Shown here: piece after piece, positions 1 to 6,019 of the stretch
Numbering within the stretch: position 1 is the first letter of the stretch
How the letters are laid out: each line of letters opens with the position of its first letter
Assembly (NCBI GenBank): GCA_017559885.1
Contig: JAFYQN010000165.1
Coordinates: 1 to 9,245, forward strand
DNA length: 9,245 nucleotides
From: Clostridia bacterium
GTDB taxonomy: Bacteria > Bacillota > Clostridia > Oscillospirales > Acutalibacteraceae
Direction: 5' to 3'
Notes under the pieces: generated by a model
What the model was told of the DNA's origin: nothing
Seen by the model: only the letters and a program-made list of their open reading frames with translations
Database searches by the model: none
Made by a program: the position numbers and the translations under genes

Positions 1-1
1 C

Positions 2-493
2 TCTCCCATTTACATCAGCGACCGTCTTGACATCACTCTTCGCGAAAACCTCATGCCTGTCATCGAGGACAACGGTGAGCTTATGATGTGCGAGGAAAAT
101 GCGCGCGTCACCGCGGATTGCCTCTATCACAACTGCCGTGCCGAAGGACTTCCCATTAAGGTATGGAACCGCAGCCGCGACAATTTTGCCCTTGCCGCAT
201 TCAACGTAAAGGACGAGGAAGTTGTCGAAAAGCTCGATTTCTCCACCATTCCCGGACTCACGGACGACTGCGAATACGTTGCATACGAATATTTCACCAA
301 GAAATACGCAAGAATAAAGAAAACTGATGCTATTGACTTTACACTCGGTGCAAACGGCGTTGCCGCATTCTCGATCTATCCCGTCAAGACCGACGAAAAC
401 GGCGATTACATCATGATGGGCAGCACCGAAAAGTACATCCCGATAGCTTCCAAAAACAAGACAAGAATCGCACTTGCCGATCTTGTGTTCTAA
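2..493 (+). CDS. C-terminal end of a GH36 / raffinose-synthase (SIP1)-like glycoside hydrolase, 5' truncated
   Basis: The reading frame is open from the first complete codon and ends at TAA 491-493, so only the last ~163 residues are present; the true start lies outside the window. The fragment begins SPIYISDRLD, followed by a DCLYHN stretch, then LPIKVWNRS and ALAAFNV. This order (P-[IV]-Y-[IV]-SD, then DCL, then KxWN, then an xFN strand) matches the end of the catalytic barrel and the C-terminal beta domain of raffinose synthase/SIP1-type members of clan GH-D (GH36). Such enzymes hydrolyse or transfer alpha-galactosides; bacterial members often act on raffinose-family sugars. The catalytic aspartates would lie upstream and cannot be inspected, so substrate and activity are unknown. 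The gene is GC-rich with G/C-ending codons, like trxB, which starts 26 nt downstream and may be co-transcribed. An internal Met at 53 is not a likely start because homology continues upstream of it. Confidence 0.65.
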   Translation, partial: SPIYISDRLDITLRENLMPVIEDNGELMMCEENARVTADCLYHNCRAEGLPIKVWNRSRDNFALAAFNVKDEEVVEKLDFSTIPGLTDDCEYVAYEYFTKKYARIKKTDAIDFTLGANGVAAFSIYPVKTDENGDYIMMGSTEKYIPIASKNKTRIALADLVF

Positions 494-504
494 TCTTGCA
501 TTCA

Positions 505-510
505 AAGGAA
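505..510 (+). promoter_or_regulatory. Ribosome binding site of trxB
   Basis: AAGGAA sits 9 nt before ATG 520. It decides the start: an in-frame TTG at 496 would add MHSKEKKK but lies before this site and has no Shine-Dalgarno sequence of its own, whereas ATG 520 opens directly on the FAD-binding strand. Confidence 0.75.
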
Positions 511-519
511 AAGAAGAAA

Positions 520-1434
520 ATGTACGATATAATTATCATCGGATCGGGCTGTGCCGGAATGACAGCCGCCATATACGCCTGCCGCGCCTCGATGAAGGTT
601 CTCCTTCTCGAGAGTGAGCTGGTCGGCGGTCAGATCGCCTATTCGCACCGCGTGGAAAACTTCCCTTCGGTCGAGGCCATCGACGGCGCAACGTTTTCCG
701 AGCGGCTTTTGGATCAGGCAACAAGCTTTGGCGCAGAATTCAAGTTTGAGGCTGTAAGCACTCTTCGCGAAAGCGAAAACGGCTGGACGGTCACTACCGA
801 TTCGGGCGAATACGAGGGCAAGGCGATCATTATCGCCGTCGGCATGAAGCGACGTCTTCTCGGAGTCGAAGGCGAAGAAGAGCTCACCGGTGCGGGAGTA
901 TCATACTGCGCCGTATGCGACGGCTCGTTCTTTGCCAATCAGGACGTTGCCATCGTTGGCGGAGGTCAGACCGCGCTCCAGGACGCGCTCTATCTTGCCG
1001 ATATATGCAAATCGGTCACTCTCATTCACCGCCGCGAAGGATTCAGAGCCGACGAGACCACCGTTCGTGCGGTCAAAAACAATCCCAAGGTAAAAATGGT
1101 GCTCAACGCAAGAGTTACAAAAATTGCGGGCGAAAGCTCGATCGAGCATCTCGAGATCGAGGACATTCCGTCGGGCAATATCACTAAAATGCCTGTCGAC
1201 GGATTGTTCGTTGCCATCGGAAATCTCCCCGCGACCACTCCGTTCAAGGATATTATCGAGCTTGACGGTGAGGGATTTGTTTTAGCATCGGAAGATTGCC
1301 ACACAAGCAAAAAGGGCATCTTTGTTGCAGGTGACTGCCGTCAGAAGACGGTCCGCCAGCTCACCACTGCCGCTTCCGACGGCTCGGTTGCCGCACTCGC
1401 CGCATCCGAATACGTCAGAGGGCTTTCGATTTAA
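520..1434 (+). CDS. trxB: Thioredoxin reductase (thioredoxin-disulfide reductase, FAD/NADPH)
   Basis: This cytoplasmic flavoenzyme moves electrons from NADPH through FAD and a redox-active disulfide to thioredoxin-like proteins. The 304-residue product has the usual length of low-Mr bacterial TrxB. In order: N-terminal FAD dinucleotide fold GSGCAG (8-13); redox-active CAVC (Cys130, Cys133) followed by DGSFF; NADPH fold GGGQTALQDALYLA (147-160); NADPH 2'-phosphate motif HRREGFRAD (170-178); C-terminal FAD motif GIFVAGDCRQKTVRQ (266-280) and TTAASDG. The intact HRRxxFRA motif argues for NADPH rather than a ferredoxin-linked variant. Residue 11 is Cys where Pro is most common. ATG 520 is chosen over an in-frame TTG at 496 because AAGGAA (505-510) precedes it correctly. 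It lies 26 nt after the hydrolase fragment and converges on nrdD, whose product carries a CPNC redoxin domain, a plausible substrate. No separate thioredoxin gene is visible in the window. Confidence 0.95.
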   Translation: MYDIIIIGSGCAGMTAAIYACRASMKVLLLESELVGGQIAYSHRVENFPSVEAIDGATFSERLLDQATSFGAEFKFEAVSTLRESENGWTVTTDSGEYEGKAIIIAVGMKRRLLGVEGEEELTGAGVSYCAVCDGSFFANQDVAIVGGGQTALQDALYLADICKSVTLIHRREGFRADETTVRAVKNNPKVKMVLNARVTKIAGESSIEHLEIEDIPSGNITKMPVDGLFVAIGNLPATTPFKDIIELDGEGFVLASEDCHTSKKGIFVAGDCRQKTVRQLTTAASDGSVAALAASEYVRGLSI

Positions 1435-1445
1435 ATTAAAGCATC

Positions 1446-1486
1446 AAAAAAGCTCCGTATCTTGTGATACGGAGCTTTTCTTTTTT
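1446..1486. terminator. Bidirectional intrinsic terminator between trxB and nrdD
   Basis: A perfect 14-bp stem (1448-1461 with 1466-1479) closes on a TTGT loop (1462-1465). It is followed by C and six T on the plus strand (1481-1486) and flanked by an A run (1446-1451) that becomes a T run on the minus strand. It can therefore end both convergent transcripts. The nrdD stop codon is 6 nt to its right and the trxB stop 11 nt to its left. Confidence 0.92.
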
Positions 1487-1491
1487 AATTA

Positions 1492-3858
1492 TCAGCCAAC
1501 CGATTTGCAACTTTCGATGTACGACTTAACTGCGGCGATTCCTGCGTATTTCTTGCCGTTGACCACGAGGGTAGGTGCCTGCTTGATGTCAAATTCCATC
1601 GCGAGGTCACGAGCATCGTTTGCGTCAACTACCTCATACTTGATACCTGCTGCATCAAGTGCGGCCTTTGCGGTACGGCAGTTGGGGCAGGTCTTGGTGG
1701 TAAAGAGCATAGGAACAACTGTCATAGCAGCTGCCTTTTCCTCGGCCTCTGCCTTTGCCATAGCGTCTGCGCGGTCGTGGAGGGTGGACTTGGAAATATC
1801 GTAAAGCTTTCTGTCCTTGAACTCCTGTGCCTTACCGTCGTTCCAGTTCTGAACGGGGCGGTAGTAGCCGGTGATACGGCTGTATACCTCGGTCTTCTGA
1901 CCGCAGGTGGGGCACTCGAATGCCTCGCCGGTGATATAACCGTGGTTGCGGCATACGGAGTATGTGGGAGAGAGTGTGTAATAGGGCAGGCGGTGATTTT
2001 CTGCGATCTTACGGATAAGCTCTGCAGCGCTCTTCCAATCGGGAAGTCTTTCGCCGAGGAATGCGTGGAATACGGTACCGGAGGTGTAGAGAGTCTGAAG
2101 CTCGTCCTGAATATCGAGAGCCTCGAACACGTCCTCGGTGTATCCTACGGGGAGGTGAGAGCTGTTGGTGTAGTAAGGAGTATCTCCGTCCTTTGCGGCG
2201 GTGATGATATCGGGATAGAGCTCAACGTCCTTCTGTGCAAGGCGGTAGGTAGTCGACTCTGCGGGAGTAGCCTCGAGGTTGTAAAGGTCGCCGTACTTTT
2301 CCTGATAGTCGGAGAGGCGGTTTCTCATGTGGTTGAGAACTTCCTTTGCAAACTCCTGGGTTTCCTTGTGAGTGAGATCGGCGCGGAGCCAATTTGCATT
2401 CAGACCAACCTCGTTCATACCGATAAGACCGATAGTGGAGAAGTGGTTGTCGAAGGTGCCGAGGTATCTCTTGGTGTAGGGATAGAGTCCCTCCTCGAGC
2501 AAGCGGGTAACGATGGTTCTCTTAACCTTGAGCGAACGGGCGGAGATATCCATGATGCGGTCGAGGCGGCGGTAGAAATCATCCTTATCCTTTGCAAGGT
2601 ATGCAATTCTGGGAAGGTTGATGGTTACAACGCCGATAGAACCGGTGCTCTCGCCCGATCCGAAGAATCCGCCCGATTTCTTGCGGAGCTCACGGAGGTC
2701 AAGGCGGAGACGGCAGCACATGCTTCGTACGTCAGAGGGCTCCATGTCGCTGTTCACATAGTTGGAGAAATAGGGAGTACCGTACTTGGAGGTCATCTCG
2801 AAGAGAAGCTTGTTGTTCTCGGTTTCGGACCAGTCAAAATCACGGGTAATAGAATAGGTAGGAATTGGATACTGGAAGCCACGACCGTTAGCGTCGCCTT
2901 CAACCATAACCTCGATGAATGCCTTGTTAACCATATCCATCTCGGCTTTACAATCCTTATATTTGAAATCCATTTCCTTGCCGCCAACAATACAGTTAAG
3001 CTCTGCAAGGTCGTTAGGAACAGTCCAGTCAAGAGTAATGTTGGTAAATGGTGACTGTGTACCCCAACGAGAAGGAGTATTTACACCGTATATAAAGCTT
3101 TGGATGCACTGTTTAACCTCACGGTAGGTAAGGTTATCAACCTTTACAAATGGCGCCAAGTAGGTATCAAATGATGAGAACGCCTGTGCGCCTGCCCATT
3201 CGTTTTGCATAATACCAAGGAAGTTAACCATCTGGTTGCAAAGAGTTGAAAGGTGACTTGCAGGAGCAGATGTAATCTTGCCGGGTACACCGCCAAGACC
3301 TTCTTGAATAAGTTGCTTAAGTGACCAACCTGCGCAGTAACCTGTAAGCATAGAAAGGTCATGGATGTGGATGTCGGCATTACGGTGAGCATTGCCGATT
3401 TCGTCATCATATATTTCAGAAAGCCAATAGTTAGCTGTAACTGCGCCGGAGTTTGAAAGAATAAGACCGCCTACTGAATAGGTAACGGTAGAATTCTCTT
3501 TAACGCGCCAGTCGTTGATGTTAAGATAGTTGTCTATAATCTCTTTATAGTCAACCATTGTTGCGTTAAGATTTCTAATCTTTTCACGCTGACGACGATA
3601 GATGATGTATGCCTTAGCAACATCGTCATAACCTGCTCTAATAAGAACAGATTCTACACTGTCCTGAATATTTTCAACAGTGATTTTGCCGTCCTCGATT
3701 TTGTCGGTAAAGTCAGCTGTAACCTTAAGCGCTAAAAAGTCGATTACGTCTTGGTTGTAATCTTTGTTGCAAGCTTCAAATGCCTGTTTAATCGCATCGC
3801 TAATCTTTTGAATGTCAAAACTTACGAGTTTTCCGTCACGTTTTATTACGTTATACAT
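1492..3858 (-). CDS. nrdD: Anaerobic (class III) ribonucleoside-triphosphate reductase with a fused C-terminal redoxin domain
   Basis: NrdD is a glycyl-radical enzyme reducing NTPs to dNTPs without oxygen. The 788-residue product shows an N-terminal ATP-cone (about 1-95, opening VIKRDGK), the allosteric activity site; the ten-stranded barrel with HIHDL (164-168), active-site candidate Cys175 (GYCAGW) and candidate radical Cys in MCCRLRLD (Cys381/Cys382); a zinc-site-like CRNHGY..GE..CPTCG (Cys636, His639, Cys649, Cys652); and the glycyl-radical motif SRITGY (Gly664) followed by NWNDGKAQEF. An Ala/Glu-rich linker (about 698-712) then leads to an unusual ~75-residue redoxin domain with CPNC (Cys724, Cys727), a likely cis-Pro at QAPT (Pro762) and a VNGKKYAG strand-turn, like glutaredoxin/NrdH. 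ATG 3858 is preceded by AAGGGGA with about 9 nt spacing. Its own promoter and NrdR-like boxes lie upstream; nrdG lies beyond them. Base composition changes within the gene near 2760-2940. Whether the enzyme draws electrons from formate or from a redoxin cannot be settled by eye. Confidence 0.97.
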   Translation of the reverse strand: MYNVIKRDGKLVSFDIQKISDAIKQAFEACNKDYNQDVIDFLALKVTADFTDKIEDGKITVENIQDSVESVLIRAGYDDVAKAYIIYRRQREKIRNLNATMVDYKEIIDNYLNINDWRVKENSTVTYSVGGLILSNSGAVTANYWLSEIYDDEIGNAHRNADIHIHDLSMLTGYCAGWSLKQLIQEGLGGVPGKITSAPASHLSTLCNQMVNFLGIMQNEWAGAQAFSSFDTYLAPFVKVDNLTYREVKQCIQSFIYGVNTPSRWGTQSPFTNITLDWTVPNDLAELNCIVGGKEMDFKYKDCKAEMDMVNKAFIEVMVEGDANGRGFQYPIPTYSITRDFDWSETENNKLLFEMTSKYGTPYFSNYVNSDMEPSDVRSMCCRLRLDLRELRKKSGGFFGSGESTGSIGVVTINLPRIAYLAKDKDDFYRRLDRIMDISARSLKVKRTIVTRLLEEGLYPYTKRYLGTFDNHFSTIGLIGMNEVGLNANWLRADLTHKETQEFAKEVLNHMRNRLSDYQEKYGDLYNLEATPAESTTYRLAQKDVELYPDIITAAKDGDTPYYTNSSHLPVGYTEDVFEALDIQDELQTLYTSGTVFHAFLGERLPDWKSAAELIRKIAENHRLPYYTLSPTYSVCRNHGYITGEAFECPTCGQKTEVYSRITGYYRPVQNWNDGKAQEFKDRKLYDISKSTLHDRADAMAKAEAEEKAAAMTVVPMLFTTKTCPNCRTAKAALDAAGIKYEVVDANDARDLAMEFDIKQAPTLVVNGKKYAGIAAVKSYIESCKSVG
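1495..1725 (-). other. Redoxin (glutaredoxin/NrdH-like) domain fused to the NrdD C-terminus
   Basis: Residues 712-788 of NrdD form a compact thioredoxin-fold segment: a first strand (VVPMLFT), CPNC (724-727) at the start of a helix rich in Ala/Lys, a second strand IKYEVVDAND, then IKQAPTLVVNGKKYAG containing the likely cis-Pro762 and an exposed strand pair, and a final helix ending ESCKSVG. The length (~75) and CPxC motif fit glutaredoxin/NrdH-type proteins better than full thioredoxin (~105 residues, WCGPC). It is in frame with the reductase, with no stop or frameshift between them. Confidence 0.88.
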
Positions 3859-3915
3859 CCATATTTTCCCCTTTTCATTTATTTTTTATCCCCATATTTG
3901 GGCTGAGCAAGATAC

Positions 3916-3944
3916 ATTATATAGGATATTTTGTGCTTTGTCAA
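3916..3944 (-). promoter_or_regulatory. Sigma-A/sigma-70 promoter of nrdD
   Basis: Read on the minus strand, TTGACA (3939-3944) and TATAAT (3916-3921) both match consensus exactly and are separated by 17 bp. Transcription would start near 3909, giving a leader of about 50 nt before ATG 3858. The degenerate NrdR box fills the spacer and the perfect one lies just upstream of -35, an arrangement expected for repression. Confidence 0.9.
3921..3936. promoter_or_regulatory. NrdR box, proximal (degenerate)
   Basis: On the plus strand ATAGGATATTTTGTGC matches 11 of 16 positions of ACACAATATATTGTGT, with one half-site (TTGTG) intact. Its offset from the distal box is 33 bp, about three helical turns, which is the spacing typical of paired NrdR boxes. 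It occupies the -35/-10 spacer and touches the -10 element. The weak half is expected to be compensated by cooperative binding. Confidence 0.72.
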
Positions 3945-3953
3945 TAGTAAATT

Positions 3954-3969
3954 GCACAATATATTGTGT
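3954..3969. promoter_or_regulatory. NrdR box, distal (near-perfect)
   Basis: GCACAATATATTGTGT contains a perfect 14-bp palindrome CACAATATATTGTG (3955-3968) and fits the known NrdR consensus (ACACwATATATwGTGT type). NrdR is the zinc-finger/ATP-cone repressor of ribonucleotide reductase genes. The site lies 9 bp upstream of the nrdD -35 element, and its outermost base coincides with the last base of the nrdG stop codon. Confidence 0.88.
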
Positions 3970-4661
3970 TAAATTCCACGAATTTGAGTGTTTGGTATTG
4001 TATCCCCGGCCGCAGACCGCATAAATTCAAGGGTTTCACGATTGTGGGCGGATAAATTATTTTTTATAATATCTCCCGAGTCGATAAAATTTTGCAAAAA
4101 ATATTTATTTACAGGGGCAATCCACTCGGCAATTTTTTTAATATCTTCGATTTCGTGATACTCTCTTACCACGGTTGTGCGAAATTCAAAATCTATTTTA
4201 CCCTGCTTTAAAATATTGACGCTTTGTTTTACTTTTTCAAAATATTCCTCACTACAGTCGGCAGTAAGAAGATATTTTTCGGGTGAGTTTTTTATATCCA
4301 TAGCGACGTAATCTACAAGGCCGCTATCAATAAGCGCGGATAGTTTTTCGGGGTATGAACCGTTTGTATCAAGTTTTACTGAATAACCCAATTCCTTTAC
4401 CTTCTTTATAAAGTCAAAAAGTCCTTGGTGCATAAGCGGTTCGCCGCCTGTAATACAAACGCCGTCAAGTATGCCTGCACGTTTTTTTAGATAATCCAAA
4501 ACATATTCTTCGCTAAAATAATTTGTGTTGTCAATATGGGTCACAAGCGCCGCATTATGACAAAACGGACAGCGAAAATTGCACCCTGCAGTAAACAGGG
4601 TGCATGCGGTTTTTTCGGGATAATCGAGTAACGTTAATTTTTGAAAACCACTAAATTGCAT
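3969..4661 (-). CDS. nrdG: Anaerobic ribonucleotide reductase activase (radical SAM, NrdG2-like)
   Basis: NrdG uses a [4Fe-4S] cluster and S-adenosylmethionine to abstract hydrogen from the NrdD active glycine. The 230-residue product opens MQFSGFQKLTLLDYPEKTAC and has the radical-SAM signature CNFRCPFC (Cys27, Cys31, Cys34; CX3CX2C), followed by HNAALV and the SAM-binding GGEPL (73-77). The FSGFQKLTLLDYP opening is typical of the NrdG2-type activating proteins of clostridia, methanogens and others. ATG 4661 has AAAGGA 8 nt upstream. It is the last gene of the minus-strand run behind the transporter (29-nt gap), while nrdD downstream has its own promoter, so activase and reductase may be controlled separately. 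Locally it is the most AT-rich gene in the window. A related radical-SAM activase for another glycyl-radical enzyme is possible in principle, but the adjacency to nrdD makes nrdG the strong choice. Confidence 0.93.
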   Translation of the reverse strand: MQFSGFQKLTLLDYPEKTACTLFTAGCNFRCPFCHNAALVTHIDNTNYFSEEYVLDYLKKRAGILDGVCITGGEPLMHQGLFDFIKKVKELGYSVKLDTNGSYPEKLSALIDSGLVDYVAMDIKNSPEKYLLTADCSEEYFEKVKQSVNILKQGKIDFEFRTTVVREYHEIEDIKKIAEWIAPVNKYFLQNFIDSGDIIKNNLSAHNRETLEFMRSAAGDTIPNTQIRGI

Positions 4662-4690
4662 TTTTATATTCCTTTATATATTAATATACA

Positions 4691-6001
4691 TTAATTGTCT
4701 GCCGCAAACTGTTCTGCTATTGCCGCTTTTGCTTCGGGTTTTGAATCGCCGTGACGCACAAAGCACATTGTTACAAATGATGCCGCCGAGAAAATTACTG
4801 CGTAGGGGAACAAAATTTTGTAACCCCATTGTGGAAAGACATTATCTATAAGCACAGCCGAAAGCAACGGTGTTACAATCTGCGCCGCCATAGAAAACGT
4901 ATAATAGTAGCCCGTGTATTTGCCTACGTCGGAACCGGTACACATTTCGACAACCATTGGGAACGAGTTTACATTTATCGCTGCCCAACCAATGCCTACT
5001 ACCGAAAAGATAATATACATTAAGACGGATTTTTCCTGAATAAAGAACGCGCCTGTATAACAAACTGTCATTAACGCAATTCCAAAAAGCACTGATTTTT
5101 TTCTGCCTATTTTATTTGAAATTAGACCAAGTGGTACAAATGCGATTATTGCGGCAATCATGGCAATCGTCTTATATCCTGACGATTCTCCCGGATGAAC
5201 ACCCCACACCTCTTGGCAATAACGCGAGAACATTGTTGTTATGCCGTTATATGACATCCACCAGAAGAATACCGACACCAAAATAAGAATTAAGCTTACT
5301 GCAACCGGTTTAGAAAGTTTTGTTTTTCCGTTTTGTGATACTTCGGGTTCATCGTCTTGTATGTTTGTTTGCGCCAATATTTTGTTTTCTTTTACGGTAA
5401 GCACCATTACAAGCATGGCAACTAACATAAATGCCGCTACAACCAAAAAGACCACCGAAAAAGATTGATCAGGCGAGTAAACCTTATCGCCGTCGTCATT
5501 TATACTTCCAGGAGCCAACACCCACATTACAACCGTGGTAAAAATACCGCCTATATAGCCAACAAGATTTATGATAGCATTACCTTTACTGCGTAGAGGT
5601 TTTTCGGTAACGTCGGGCATATATGCCACAGCAGGCGAACGATAGGTTGACATGGCAACAAGCAATATCATTAATACAATTATAAAACCTATTTTGGATT
5701 GTTTTCCTTCAACAACCGCTAACGCGCACAACGCCGCAACCGACGCTATTGTTCCAAAAAGAATATACGGAGTTCTTTTTCCAAGAGGCGTTTTTGTTTT
5801 ATCTGAAATCTTACCAAAAAGCGGCAACATAAACAGCGCAAGTATATTATCGATAGACATTATAATATTGGTCTGTACTGTATTATATTCAAATTTATAA
5901 TGAAGAACATACGGCACAATTTGGTCATATAGTTCCCAAAACGCCAAGATTGCCATAAAAGCAAAACCTATAAGTATGGTGCGCTTGTAATTTAGTTTCA
6001 T
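4691..6001 (-). CDS. MFS transporter, GPH/SLC45-like sugar permease family
   Basis: A polytopic inner-membrane carrier of 436 residues with about 12 hydrophobic segments in two halves joined by a hydrophilic loop (about 203-230). The loop between segments 2 and 3 reads GKISDKTKTPLGKRTPY (63-79), the SDKTxTxxGRRxPY form characteristic of glycoside-pentoside-hexuronide:cation symporters and SLC45-type sucrose carriers. The equivalent loop of the second half reads SNKIGRKKS (295-303). Substrate is not determinable; sugar or glycoside import with a cation is the family expectation. The start is placed at ATG 6001, preceded by GGGGGAT at 8 nt spacing; an in-frame TTG at 6016 would put that Shine-Dalgarno sequence inside the gene. 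The gene follows pgeF after 18 nt and precedes nrdG by 29 nt, so all three are probably on one transcript. No glycosidase is adjacent on this strand to hint at the sugar. Confidence 0.85.
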   Translation of the reverse strand: MKLNYKRTILIGFAFMAILAFWELYDQIVPYVLHYKFEYNTVQTNIIMSIDNILALFMLPLFGKISDKTKTPLGKRTPYILFGTIASVAALCALAVVEGKQSKIGFIIVLMILLVAMSTYRSPAVAYMPDVTEKPLRSKGNAIINLVGYIGGIFTTVVMWVLAPGSINDDGDKVYSPDQSFSVVFLVVAAFMLVAMLVMVLTVKENKILAQTNIQDDEPEVSQNGKTKLSKPVAVSLILILVSVFFWWMSYNGITTMFSRYCQEVWGVHPGESSGYKTIAMIAAIIAFVPLGLISNKIGRKKSVLFGIALMTVCYTGAFFIQEKSVLMYIIFSVVGIGWAAINVNSFPMVVEMCTGSDVGKYTGYYYTFSMAAQIVTPLLSAVLIDNVFPQWGYKILFPYAVIFSAASFVTMCFVRHGDSKPEAKAAIAEQFAADN

Positions 6002-6009
6002 ATTTTTAT

Positions 6010-6014
6010 CCCCC
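6010..6014 (-). promoter_or_regulatory. Ribosome binding site of the MFS transporter gene
   Basis: GGGGG, followed by A-T rich spacing of 8 nt to ATG 6001. It decides the start in favour of ATG 6001 rather than the overlapping TTG at 6016. Confidence 0.6.
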
Positions 6015-6019
6015 AAATT

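Noticed and set aside
1322..1804. Plus-strand open frame spanning the trxB end, the terminator and the nrdD 3' end
   Set aside because: It crosses a strong terminator and two well-supported genes in other frames; no family resemblance.
1777..3054. Long open frame (425 codons) on the plus strand, antisense to nrdD
   Set aside because: It lies wholly inside nrdD on the opposite strand, has no recognisable motifs, and its Val/Glu/Leu-rich composition is what the G/C-ending codons of nrdD produce in reverse complement.
3891..3902. Small palindrome CCCATATTTGGG in the nrdD leader
   Set aside because: Only a 4-bp stem around a 4-base loop, with no T run; too weak to call a regulatory hairpin, although it lies in the leader.
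2..6001. A functional link between the GH36 fragment and the GPH-like transporter as a sugar-use system
   Set aside because: They are on opposite strands, separated by four genes and by the composition change in nrdD; neither substrate can be read from the sequence.
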